Assembly (NCBI GenBank): GCA_035716025.1
Contig: DASTKH010000010.1
Span: forward strand, 1 to 34,896
Length of the DNA stretch: 34,896 nt
DNA from: JADGHE01 sp035716025
GTDB lineage: Bacteria > Pseudomonadota > Alphaproteobacteria > Rhizobiales > Xanthobacteraceae
Reading direction: 5' to 3'
This document shows positions 24,500-32,359 of this stretch, piece by piece. The stretch's first letter is position 1. Each line of letters opens with the position of its first letter. The notes under the pieces are model-generated. The model saw only the letters and a list, made by a program, of their open reading frames with translations. It searched no databases and was not told where the DNA came from. The position numbers and the translations under genes are program-made.

Positions 24500-25381
24500 T
24501 CAGTAGGGACTGACCGGGAAATAGCGCAACCACAGATCCGCGAAGCGCCCCGTCTCCCACAGACGGAACAGCCCCCAGTTGAGGGCCTGGCGCAGCGGAT
24601 CGTTGCCCCGGCGCACGGCGATGCCGATTCCTTCGCCGAAGAAGCGGCTCTCCGTGAACGGGCCGCCGACGAACGTACAACAGCCCTCGGATTCGCTGCC
24701 GTTGAGCCAAAACGCCAGCTGGATGCCGTCGCCGAAGAGCAGCTTTACCTCGCCGGACTTGAGCGCCTGGCGCGCCGCCTCGTCGTCCGGATAGGCGCGC
24801 AGCGCGACACCGGCAAACAGGGTCTTGAGATAGGCTTCGTGGGCGGTCCCGGCCACCGTGCCGACGGGCACGCCCTGCAGCTTTTCGGGCAGGACCTCGA
24901 CCGGCCCCGCCTCGCGCCGGACGACGAACCGTGCGGGCGAGCGATAATAGGGATCGGTGAAATCGACGCGGCGTCGCAGTTCCGGCGTCTTGGCCAGCGA
25001 GGCAATCACGGCGTCGCCCCGGCTCGCGGCGAGGGCGTCGACCAGCGTATCGAAGCGGCGCATCTGCACGGTACAGCCGACCTTCAGCTCCTCGCAGACC
25101 GCACGGGCGACATCGACATTGAAGCCGGCCGGGTTTCCGTCCGGGCCGGCAAAATCGAAGGGCGGATAGTTCACCTCCGTCAGAAAGCGGATCACGGTGC
25201 TGGCTGGCAGTTCCGGCCGCTCCTGCCGCCGCTTCGGGTCCCAGAACCCGGGAATGACCACGCCGGAAACCGGAGCGGCCGCCGGCGCCGTCTGCGACGG
25301 GACGGGCTGCGCATGCAGCCCTGCGACGGTCAGGAGGGCCAGCCATGCAAAGCTTGCAATTGAAAAAAATGGCAACCGCAT
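24500..25381 (-). CDS. Extracellular solute-binding protein, family 3 (amino-acid ABC type)
   Basis: This 293-residue periplasmic protein has a signal peptide (FSIASFAWLALLTVAGLHA) and a type 2 periplasmic-binding fold: VIRFLTEVNYPPFDFAGPDG, then NPAGFNVDVARAVCEEL, FDTLVDALAASRGDAVIASL and DFTDPYYRSPARFV. Four Cys (the CEELKVGC pair and a Cys-Cys) could form disulfides. No permease or ATPase gene is adjacent, so it is an orphan receptor or may have another role. ATG 25381 lacks a Shine-Dalgarno; TTG 25390 is an alternative. It is followed on the same strand by lysK after 41 bases. Confidence 0.88.
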   Translation of the reverse strand: MRLPFFSIASFAWLALLTVAGLHAQPVPSQTAPAAAPVSGVVIPGFWDPKRRQERPELPASTVIRFLTEVNYPPFDFAGPDGNPAGFNVDVARAVCEELKVGCTVQMRRFDTLVDALAASRGDAVIASLAKTPELRRRVDFTDPYYRSPARFVVRREAGPVEVLPEKLQGVPVGTVAGTAHEAYLKTLFAGVALRAYPDDEAARQALKSGEVKLLFGDGIQLAFWLNGSESEGCCTFVGGPFTESRFFGEGIGIAVRRGNDPLRQALNWGLFRLWETGRFADLWLRYFPVSPY

Positions 25382-25502
25382 TCTATACAACCGAAGGTTA
25401 AGTCATCCGTGCGGCCGCCCGCCGCTCCGCGCCGACTGAGGGAGAAGGGGCAAGGCGAGCGGCCGCCTGTCCGGTTGCGTGGTCCTCGCGGGGGGCGGGA
25501 CC

Positions 25503-27551
25503 GTGGCGTTTGTCAGTGAAAAGGGCGCGCCGTTCGGCGGCGCCGACGGGAGCGTATGGTCGAACGCGGCGCCGGGTTCGCGCGAGGCGGAGCCGCGAGA
25601 CCATCCCCGCCCCCCAATCCGCTGTTCCGAGATCGATTGCCTGCGCCACCGCCTTGCTCCGCGCATCGTCGCCGCGGCGGAGGCTCGTGCCCGCGCACTG
25701 AACATCGGGGCAGACGAGGTCCTGATTGCACAGGGCGAAGTGACACCGGAGGCTTATTGCCGTGCCTTGGCCTTTTCCCTGCAGCTTCGCTTCGTCGCGC
25801 TCGACGCGCTGCCGCGGACCTGCTGCGCGGTTCAAGACGAGGTATTGGTCCAGTCCTTCCGCGCGCTTGTCTTGCCTCTTCAAAGTGAAGGCCGGCGCAT
25901 CTTCGTCGTCGCGCCGCGCGGAGTCCAAGCGCGCGCGCTCGTTGCACTCGTGCGCGGCAACGCGACATTGCGGGACCGGATCTGGCTCACCACGCCGGAA
26001 CGGATGCGGCGCTTCGTCGAGCGGCATTGCGGCGGTTTCATCGCCCATAGAGCTGCCGAGGCACTGCGCGTGGAGCATCCGATTCTTTCCGCTGCGCAAT
26101 CTCGTTCCCCGCGCCGTGTTCGGGCTGCCGGCCTTCTTTCTGCGGCGGCCCTGGCCGCCGCCGCGGTGACCGTCTTCGCGGCACCCTACGCGATGTTGGC
26201 GGGGGTGCAAGTCTTCGCCTCGGCGGCGTTCCTCGCCGCCGCCTGCCTGCGCCTGCTCGTTGGGCTGCGGCGGAACCCGCCCGCGTTGCCCGCGACCGTG
26301 GATGAGGCGATCCTGCCGCGCTACTCGATCGTGGCTGCGGTCTACGACGAAGTCGAAGCCCTGCCGGAGCTGCTCGCGGCGCTGAACGCGCTCGACTACC
26401 CGCCCGAGAAGCGCGAAATCCTGCTGGTGCTGGAACGCGACGACGCCTGGACACGCCTCATCGCGGAATTCCTGCAGTCCCGATGGCGCTTCGACATCGT
26501 GCTCGCAACCGAGCGGGGACCACGGACCAAGCCCAAGGCGCTCAATTGCGCGCTTCCGTTCATGCACGGAGACCTCGTGGTGGTCTACGATGCCGAGGAC
26601 AGACCCGAGCCAGACCAACTCCGCCGCGCGGCGGATGCGTTCCTGAACGGCGAAGCCTCGCTTGCCTGCGTGCAGGCCCGCCTCACGGTCGACAACACCG
26701 ACGACAGCTGGCTGAGCCGGCTCTTCACCGCCGAATATTGCGGACTGTTCGACGTGCTGCTGCCCGGTCTTGCGGCGTTGCGACTGCCGATCCCGCTCGG
26801 CGGTTCCTCCAATCACTTCCGTGCTTCCGTGCTGCGCGCCGTCGGCGGGTGGGACCCCTACAATGTGACGGAGGATGCCGATCTCGGCATCCGGCTCGCG
26901 CGTTTCGGCTATACGAGCGGCGTCATCGACTCCACAACCTACGAGGAGGCGCCAGCGCGCTTGCGCCCCTGGCTGCGCCAGCGCACCCGCTGGATCAAGG
27001 GCTGGATGCAGACGCTCCTGGTTCATGCGCGGCAACCGCTCCGCCTTTGCCGCGATGTCGGCCCGTCCGGTGCGCTGGCGTTCTACCTCATTCTCGGCAC
27101 GACGATTGCCACCGCGCTCGTGCAGCCTCTTGCGGTCTCCTGGCTCGGCGCAGCGGCGCTCGGCTGGGTTCCCCTCGCGCCGTCTGCCGCCGCGGGGCTG
27201 TCGCTCGCGCTCGGCTGGTTTCACCTCTGCGCGCTGGTTGCGGGTTATGCCAGTTCCGCCTTCCTCGCCTTCATAGGGCTCAAGCGGCGCGGGCTCACGC
27301 GTGTTGCGCTCGCCTTTGTCGCTCTGCCGCTGCTGTGGGGGCTGTTGTCGGTCGCGGCCTGGCGCGCGCTCATTCAGCTCGTACGCCGCCCACATTTCTG
27401 GGAGAAGACCCAGCACGGGCGCGCCCGTACGTCACGCCTCGGCGCTCGGCAAGCCGCTCAATTGTACTTGCGCAGATCGGCGGCCGCCTCTTCGGGACTC
27501 CGTTTCAGATTGAAGGGAGCGACGAATCGGCCATCCTTGTCCATCAGATAA
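25503..27551 (+). CDS. Family 2 glycosyltransferase with N-terminal T2SS-E-N-like domain
   Basis: This protein of about 682 residues carries an N-terminal domain (about residues 45-190) resembling the MshEN/T2SS protein E N-terminal fold: ADEVLIAQGEVTPEAYCRALA. Two membrane helices follow, then a processive GT2 domain with YSIVAAVYDEVEALPELLAA, VVYDAEDRPEPDQLRRA, GGSSNHFRASVL, TEDADLGIRLARFGY and QRTRWIKGWMQ. Four to five more helices come at the end. This layout matches XagB-like polysaccharide synthases that make exported beta-linked polymers. The start is uncertain: GTG 25503 or GTG 25479. The family usually ends near WEKTQHG; here the frame runs on about 45 residues into the 3' end of the opposing SCO gene. 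Confidence 0.87.
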   Translation: MAFVSEKGAPFGGADGSVWSNAAPGSREAEPRDHPRPPIRCSEIDCLRHRLAPRIVAAAEARARALNIGADEVLIAQGEVTPEAYCRALAFSLQLRFVALDALPRTCCAVQDEVLVQSFRALVLPLQSEGRRIFVVAPRGVQARALVALVRGNATLRDRIWLTTPERMRRFVERHCGGFIAHRAAEALRVEHPILSAAQSRSPRRVRAAGLLSAAALAAAAVTVFAAPYAMLAGVQVFASAAFLAAACLRLLVGLRRNPPALPATVDEAILPRYSIVAAVYDEVEALPELLAALNALDYPPEKREILLVLERDDAWTRLIAEFLQSRWRFDIVLATERGPRTKPKALNCALPFMHGDLVVVYDAEDRPEPDQLRRAADAFLNGEASLACVQARLTVDNTDDSWLSRLFTAEYCGLFDVLLPGLAALRLPIPLGGSSNHFRASVLRAVGGWDPYNVTEDADLGIRLARFGYTSGVIDSTTYEEAPARLRPWLRQRTRWIKGWMQTLLVHARQPLRLCRDVGPSGALAFYLILGTTIATALVQPLAVSWLGAAALGWVPLAPSAAAGLSLALGWFHLCALVAGYASSAFLAFIGLKRRGLTRVALAFVALPLLWGLLSVAAWRALIQLVRRPHFWEKTQHGRARTSRLGARQAAQLYLRRSAAASSGLRFRLKGATNRPSLSIR

Positions 27552-28063
27552 ACCAGGGCGGTGTGGTCCATGGTGTAGTCGCCGTTCTCCTGCGGCACTT
27601 TGCGGGCATAGACCCGATAGGCTTTCAGCATCTGGTCAACCGCGTCGCGGCTGCCCGTCGCGGCGACAAGACGCGGATCGAAGCTCGACAGGTAGTCCCT
27701 GAGAACGGCCGGCGTGTCCCGTTCGGGATCGACGGTCACGAACAACGCGCGCACGCCGCCGGCGTCGGACCCGAGCGCACGCAAAACCTCGGAGACTTCG
27801 AACAAGGTGGTCGGGCAGACGTCGGGACAATGCGTGAAACCGAAGAAAACCAGGAACGGACGACCCTTGAAGTCGGCATCCGTGATCGTCTGGCCGTTCT
27901 GATCCACCAGCGAAAACGGTCCGCCGATGGCGGCCGCCGTGACCTGCGGGCTGCGCAGCGCCGCAACGATAACCATCACAATCGCGATACTGGCGAGTCC
28001 GGCGAGAAAGGCGCCCGCGAAGAGCAGGATACGAACGGCACGGGGAGAAAACCTGATCGGCAT
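27458..28063 (-). CDS. SCO1/SenC/PrrC-family copper chaperone
   Basis: This 201-residue membrane-anchored thioredoxin-fold protein helps assemble the CuA centre of cytochrome c oxidase. An N-terminal helix spans about 11-36. The copper ligands are Cys79 and Cys83 in FTHCPDVCP and His167 in TMDHTALVYL. VTVDPERDTPAVLRDYL and the closing region fit the family. ATG 28063 has no strong Shine-Dalgarno. A 64-residue membrane peptide gene ends 7 bases upstream and is probably co-transcribed. The 3' end overlaps the convergent glycosyltransferase by 94 bases. Confidence 0.94.
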   Translation of the reverse strand: MPIRFSPRAVRILLFAGAFLAGLASIAIVMVIVAALRSPQVTAAAIGGPFSLVDQNGQTITDADFKGRPFLVFFGFTHCPDVCPTTLFEVSEVLRALGSDAGGVRALFVTVDPERDTPAVLRDYLSSFDPRLVAATGSRDAVDQMLKAYRVYARKVPQENGDYTMDHTALVYLMDKDGRFVAPFNLKRSPEEAAADLRKYN

Positions 28064-28070
28064 GATGCGC

Positions 28071-28265
28071 TCAGAAGCACGAGGCGATGCCACTCGCGAC
28101 CATCTCGAAAAACACCGCCGTGCCGTATTTTGCCCAGCCCCAGACGCCGGCGCCCAGCAGAGCGGCGGCCAATGCCCCTCCGGCGACGACGAGCGGCCGC
28201 GCGATGGAAACCGAAATGATGCCGGCCCGCATGGTGTCGATAGCGTTGTCCGTTGCTTGTGACAC
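28071..28265 (-). CDS. Small membrane protein upstream of SCO
   Basis: The 64-residue product has one hydrophobic segment (about residues 24-52, PLVVAGGALAAALLGAGVWG) with the tail TAVFFEMVASGIASCF. The start GTG 28265 has AAAGG about 6 bases before it. It ends 7 bases before the SCO start. I do not recognise a named family. The position suggests a small accessory of copper-chaperone or oxidase assembly, but this is a guess. Coding status is supported by a fitting Shine-Dalgarno, a sensible membrane segment and tight spacing. Confidence 0.6.
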   Translation of the reverse strand: MSQATDNAIDTMRAGIISVSIARPLVVAGGALAAALLGAGVWGWAKYGTAVFFEMVASGIASCF

Positions 28266-28316
28266 ATAGGCCTTTGCCGTGCAGGCCGCAACCGCGCAAC
28301 CCGCCGACCCCGCGCC

Positions 28317-29054
28317 TCAATATTCCACGGCCGTCAGGTAGAGGCCGGCCGCCGGCGCGACGGGCCCGCAGGCCGCACGGTCGCGCGCGGCGAGCGCCTC
28401 GGCAAGGCGCGCCGGAGTCCACTTGCCCTCCCCGACCAGGACCAGCGAGCCGACCATTGAGCGCACCTGATGATGCAGGAAGGAGCGCGCGGCGGCATGA
28501 ATCATGACGCGATCGCCTTCACGCGCGACATCGAGCCGGTCGAGAGTCTTGAGCGGCGATTTCGCCTGACATTCTGCGGCACGAAAGGTCGTGAAATCGT
28601 GCCGGCCGAGCAGGAACCGGGCGGCCTCCTGCATCGCCGCTTCGTCGAGCGGCCGCGGCACGCGCCAGGCGCGGTCGCGATCGAGCGTGAGGTCCGCGCG
28701 CCGGTTGACGATGTGGTAGACGTAGTGCCGCCGCCGGGCGGAGAAGCGCGCGTCGAAATCGTCTCCGACGCGCACCGCACTCAGCACGGCCACCGGATGC
28801 GGGCGCATCTGCGCATTGAGGGCGTCCCGCACGGTATCGGGCTCGGGGTCTGACCGGATGTCGACATGGGCCACCTGCCCGGTCGCGTGCACGCCCGCAT
28901 CCGTCCGCCCCGCCCCCTGCACGGCGACACGCTCGCCGCAGAAGGCCGCCACAGCCTCTTCCACGACGGTTTGCACCGAGAGTCCGTTCGCCTGTGTCTG
29001 CCAGCCGACGAAGGGCGTGCCGTCATATTCGAGCGTGAGCTTGTACCGGGCCAT
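28317..29054 (-). CDS. truA: tRNA pseudouridine synthase A
   Basis: This 245-residue enzyme makes pseudouridine at positions 38-40 of the tRNA anticodon stem. The catalytic Asp52 lies in GAGRTDAGVHATGQVAHVD. Further family blocks are FDARFSARRRHYVYHI, GRHDFTTFRA and SFLHHQVRSMVGSLV. Length is normal. The start ATG 29054 follows fmt by 6 bases, so the genes are coupled. It is the last gene of a def-fmt-truA operon. Confidence 0.97.
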   Translation of the reverse strand: MARYKLTLEYDGTPFVGWQTQANGLSVQTVVEEAVAAFCGERVAVQGAGRTDAGVHATGQVAHVDIRSDPEPDTVRDALNAQMRPHPVAVLSAVRVGDDFDARFSARRRHYVYHIVNRRADLTLDRDRAWRVPRPLDEAAMQEAARFLLGRHDFTTFRAAECQAKSPLKTLDRLDVAREGDRVMIHAAARSFLHHQVRSMVGSLVLVGEGKWTPARLAEALAARDRAACGPVAPAAGLYLTAVEY

Positions 29055-29060
29055 GCCGGT

Positions 29061-29993
29061 TCACCGGAGCCTGGTGCCGGGCGACACCGGCGCGCCTCGC
29101 AGGAATTCGGCCGCACTCATCGGCTGCCGGCCGGCACGCTGCACCTCCACGAGCCGGACCGCCCCCTCCCCGCAGGCAATCGTCAGCCGCTCGTCGAGCA
29201 CCGTGCCCGCGGGACCCTGACCGTCGCCTCGCGTGCTCCGCAGCACCTTGACCCGAACCGTCTCGCCTCCCGTCGGCACCTCGCACCAGGCCCCGGGAAA
29301 CGGCGAAAGCCCTCTGCAATGGTCGTGCACCCGCTGCCATGGCTGCGACCAGTCGATCCGCGTCTCGGCCTTCTCGATCTTTTGTGCATAGGTCACCCCC
29401 TGCTGTGGCTGGGGCGCAAAGGTCAGTGCGCCGCGCTCCAGCGCAGCGAGGGCGCGCAACAGCAAGTCGGCGCCGAGGCGCGCCAGGGTATCGTGCAGTT
29501 CGCCTGCCGTCATGTCGGGAGCGATGGCGACCCGTTCGGCCATCGCGACCGGCCCGGTGTCCAGCCCCTCGTCCATTTTCATGATGCTGACGCCAGTCTC
29601 CCGGTCGCCCGCCATAATGGCGCGGTTGATCGGCGCGGCGCCGCGCCAGCGCGGCAGCAGGGACGCATGCAGATTGAGACAGCCGAGCGGCGGCGTCTCC
29701 AGCACCGATTTCGGCAGAATGAGCCCGTAGGCGACGACGACTGCGGCCTGCGCTTGGTGCGCCCGAAATCCCGCCTGGACCTCCTCGGCCCGCAGGCTCT
29801 TTGGTGTCAGCACGGGGAGGCCGAGGCGGCGGGCCTCTTGCTCCACGGGCGAGGGTTGCAGCGCCATGCCGCGCCCGGCCGGACGGGGCGCGCGCGTGTA
29901 GACGGCCGCGATCTCGTGTCCCTGCGCCACAAGCTCGACGAGCGTCGGCACCGCGAACTCGGGCGTGCCCATGAAAACCAGGCGAAGCGACAT
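29061..29993 (-). CDS. fmt: Methionyl-tRNA formyltransferase
   Basis: This 310-residue enzyme formylates initiator Met-tRNA using 10-formyl-THF. Its N-terminal domain has FMGTPEFAVPTL, the catalytic LNLHASLLPRWRGAAPINRA (Asn107, His109) and DEGLDTGPV (Asp145). The C-terminal RNA-binding domain follows from about residue 205. It is the classical enzyme and clearly different from the formyltransferase-like protein at 8368-9297. Fmt lies 34 bases after def, as in many bacteria. Confidence 0.97.
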   Translation of the reverse strand: MSLRLVFMGTPEFAVPTLVELVAQGHEIAAVYTRAPRPAGRGMALQPSPVEQEARRLGLPVLTPKSLRAEEVQAGFRAHQAQAAVVVAYGLILPKSVLETPPLGCLNLHASLLPRWRGAAPINRAIMAGDRETGVSIMKMDEGLDTGPVAMAERVAIAPDMTAGELHDTLARLGADLLLRALAALERGALTFAPQPQQGVTYAQKIEKAETRIDWSQPWQRVHDHCRGLSPFPGAWCEVPTGGETVRVKVLRSTRGDGQGPAGTVLDERLTIACGEGAVRLVEVQRAGRQPMSAAEFLRGAPVSPGTRLR

Positions 29994-30027
29994 TCTGGAC
30001 CGGCCGAGACGTGTAATCGGATGGATG

Positions 30028-30543
30028 CTAGTCCGCGGCCCGTTTGGCCGCTTTGATGAACTTCTTCACGATGCGGTCGCGCTTGAGCTTCGAGATGTGG
30101 TCGATGAACAACACCCCGTTGAGATGATCGATCTCGTGCTGCAGACAGGTCGCCAAGAGCCCGTCGGCCGCCACTTCCTGCCGCTTGCCCTGGAGGTCGA
30201 GATAGCGAACGCGCACCCGCGCCGGCCGCTCGACATCCTCGTGAATCTCCGGGATCGAGAGGCACCCTTCTTCGTAAACGGATTGTTCTTCCGAACGTTC
30301 GACGACTTCGGGGTTGATGAACACCTGCGGGGCGCGCGGCTCCTCTTTCTTGGCAATATCCACGGTGACGACGCGCTTCGGCACGCCGACCTGGATCGCG
30401 GCAAGGCCGATGCCGGGCGCATCGTACATGGTCTCGAACATATCGGAGACGAGCCGCCGAATATCGTCGTCGATCGCGTCGACCGGCTCCGAGACGAGGC
30501 GCAGGCGCGGATCGGGGAGGATCAGAATGGGACGAACGGCCAT
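30028..30543 (-). CDS. def: Peptide deformylase
   Basis: This 171-residue metalloenzyme removes the formyl group from new proteins. All three motifs are present: GIGLAAIQVG (44-53), EGCLS with Cys94, and QHEIDHLNG with His136, Glu137 and His140. The start ATG 30543 has no strong Shine-Dalgarno. It leads the def-fmt-truA operon. The 143 bases upstream of it, to the small secreted gene, presumably hold its promoter; I see no clear -35/-10 pair there. Confidence 0.97.
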   Translation of the reverse strand: MAVRPILILPDPRLRLVSEPVDAIDDDIRRLVSDMFETMYDAPGIGLAAIQVGVPKRVVTVDIAKKEEPRAPQVFINPEVVERSEEQSVYEEGCLSIPEIHEDVERPARVRVRYLDLQGKRQEVAADGLLATCLQHEIDHLNGVLFIDHISKLKRDRIVKKFIKAAKRAAD

Positions 30544-30686
30544 GCGGCGGATTTATGGATATCGCGCATTTTGGTCAATCGACGCGCGAAGCGAGCGCCG
30601 CGCTCAAGCAAGATGCCGACGCGGGCGGACGCCGCGCCGGCATCGAAAGACGCAACGGCCGCTTCAGCAGCCGGAAAAGCCGCCGC

Positions 30687-30914
30687 TTACCAACGGCGCG
30701 ACCGCCAGCGGCGGTGCCAATGGGGGCGTGGCGGACGGCCCCGGCACCAGCCGCTCCAGCGCCGGCAGTGCCAGGCCGCCGATTCGACCGGCGAAATATC
30801 CTGAACGGCCGCGAGAAGCGCGTCGGCCGAGAGAGCAGGCGCGGCCGAGGCCGTGGCCGGTGCCGCCAAGCCCAAGGCCAATCCGGCCGCCGCAATCATC
30901 AAAGACTTACGCAT
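30687..30914 (-). CDS. Small secreted Trp/Arg/His-rich protein
   Basis: The 75-residue product has a strong signal peptide (MRKSLMIAAAGLALGLAAPA, probable cleavage after ASA) and a short acidic spacer. Its last 28 residues hold six Trp and ten Arg, with His and two Cys (WHCRRWSGWC, HWHRRW). GAGGAG lies about 8 bases before ATG 30914, which supports translation. Small exported proteins of this composition are frequent in Bradyrhizobium-like genomes as hypothetical proteins. I know of no assigned function. It lies divergent from rmuC and upstream of def on the same strand. Confidence 0.72.
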   Translation of the reverse strand: MRKSLMIAAAGLALGLAAPATASAAPALSADALLAAVQDISPVESAAWHCRRWSGWCRGRPPRPHWHRRWRSRRW

Positions 30915-31107
30915 TCTGAAGCTCCTCTCTGGAGCGCCGGCGCGACCGGCGCCCGCGGATTGCTCCCCCCGGCAAATCCCATTCGCCCATTCCCCCTGAA
31001 CAATTGCTGAATGCCGCGGAGGATTGCGCCGACGCGGCCGCCCAAGGTGCCCCGGGTTCAAGGGAATGTTCTCTTTTCGTTCGTCGAAGGGCGGCGAATC
31101 GCGGTAA

Positions 31108-32316
31108 ATGAGCCGCATGAATGCTCCATGGATCGCCTGGGACGGCACGAGCCTGGCTCTGGACCCCGTCCTCGCCGCAATCGCGGGCGCCGCCCTTCTT
31201 GCGCTTGCCGCGCTTGCGGTCATCGCCCTGATTCACAACGCACGCGCCCGCGCCCTGCAGGCGCAGGCGAGCGCGCACATGGCGGAAGAACTGGACGCGC
31301 GCATCGGCGAGCTTGCCCGCATCCAGGCCGAAACCGCCGGGCGCCTTCAGGCCGTGGGAGAAATGCTCGCCGGCCGCCAGGCCGAACTCACCGCCGCCGT
31401 GGGCGAGCGTCTCGATGCGGTGACCACGCGGCTCGGCCAATCGCTCGAGACGACGACCCGCCACACGGTCGAGGGCCTGCGGCACCTGCATGAGCGCCTC
31501 GCCGTCATCGACAGCGCCCAGAAGAACCTGACGGAACTCGCCTCCCAGGTCACGTCGCTGCGTGAGGTGTTGGCCAACAAGCAGGCGCGCGGGGCCTTTG
31601 GGCAGGCGCGGATGGAGGCCATCATCCGGGATGGACTGCCGGCCGGGTCTTATGCCTTCCAGTTCACCCTTTCGAACGGGACCCGGCCGGACTGCGGAAT
31701 TTTCCTGCCCGACAAGCGGCCGCTCGTGATCGACGCCAAATTTCCGCTCGAAGCCGTCACCGCCCTGCGCGAGGCCAGAACGGAGGAAGATCGCAAGCGC
31801 GCCGGCCAAAGGCTGCGGCAGGATGTCGGCAAACATATCGCCGATATCGCGGCGAAGTACCTGATCCCCGGCGAGACGCAGGACCTCGCGCTGATGTTCG
31901 TGCCCTCCGAGTCCGTCTACGCCGAACTCTACGACGGCTTCGACGATCTCGTGCAGCGCGCCTATCGCGCCCGCATCGTGCTGGTCTCGCCCTCGCTGTT
32001 GATGCTCGCCGTGCAAGTCGTGCAACAGATCCAGAAGGATGCCCGCATGCGCGAGGCCGCGAGCCAGATTCAGGCGGAAGTGGGGCATCTCGCGAGCGAT
32101 CTTTCGCGGCTGCGCGAGCGCGTCGTCAGGCTCGAAAAGCATTTCGGCCAAGCCAACGACGACATCCGCCAGATCCTCATTTCCGCCGACAAGATCGACA
32201 AACGCGCGGCGCGCATCGAGGAACTGGAGTTCGGCGACGGTCCGACCGACAGCGCCTCGGCCGAGTCGCTTGCTCCACGGCCGAGCCCGGCACCCAGATT
32301 GCAGGCGGGCGAATAA
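31108..32316 (+). CDS. rmuC: DNA recombination protein RmuC
   Basis: This 402-residue protein has an N-terminal membrane anchor (about 20-42), a long coiled-coil region (about 45-165) rich in Ala, Gln, Glu and Arg, and the RmuC nuclease-like domain. The domain shows RPDCGIFLPDKRPLVIDAKFPLEA at about 193-216 with the PD-(D/E)XK-like Asp and Asp-Ala-Lys, then FVPSESVYAELYDGFDDLV. RmuC limits inversions at short repeats. ATG 31108 is weakly served; ATG 31117 is an alternative. Proximity to def-fmt-truA is typical in alphaproteobacteria. Confidence 0.93.
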   Translation: MSRMNAPWIAWDGTSLALDPVLAAIAGAALLALAALAVIALIHNARARALQAQASAHMAEELDARIGELARIQAETAGRLQAVGEMLAGRQAELTAAVGERLDAVTTRLGQSLETTTRHTVEGLRHLHERLAVIDSAQKNLTELASQVTSLREVLANKQARGAFGQARMEAIIRDGLPAGSYAFQFTLSNGTRPDCGIFLPDKRPLVIDAKFPLEAVTALREARTEEDRKRAGQRLRQDVGKHIADIAAKYLIPGETQDLALMFVPSESVYAELYDGFDDLVQRAYRARIVLVSPSLLMLAVQVVQQIQKDARMREAASQIQAEVGHLASDLSRLRERVVRLEKHFGQANDDIRQILISADKIDKRAARIEELEFGDGPTDSASAESLAPRPSPAPRLQAGE

Positions 32317-32359
32317 GGATAAGGGTGCGACTCGCGGCCGTCTCTGCTATGCGGGACCG

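Noticed and set aside
21171..24506. A very long + strand open frame of over 1,100 codons
   Set aside because: It runs through the PKS in another frame and antisense to lysK. Its product is Arg/Ala/Pro-rich with no motif. GC-rich codon bias creates such open frames, and the proven genes occupy the region.
22824..25346. Apparent 840-residue fusion of lysK with an N-terminal extension
   Set aside because: The extra part is the solute-binding protein gene read in the wrong frame. A Shine-Dalgarno at ATG 24458 and the family N-terminus fix the real lysK start.
25382..25387. TATAGA as the -10 box of the solute-binding protein gene
   Set aside because: It touches the start codon, so transcription would begin inside the gene. 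No convincing -35 lies at the right distance.
25398..27416. Long - strand open frame opposite the glycosyltransferase
   Set aside because: No recognisable motif and no start signal. The + strand frame carries a complete GT2 domain.
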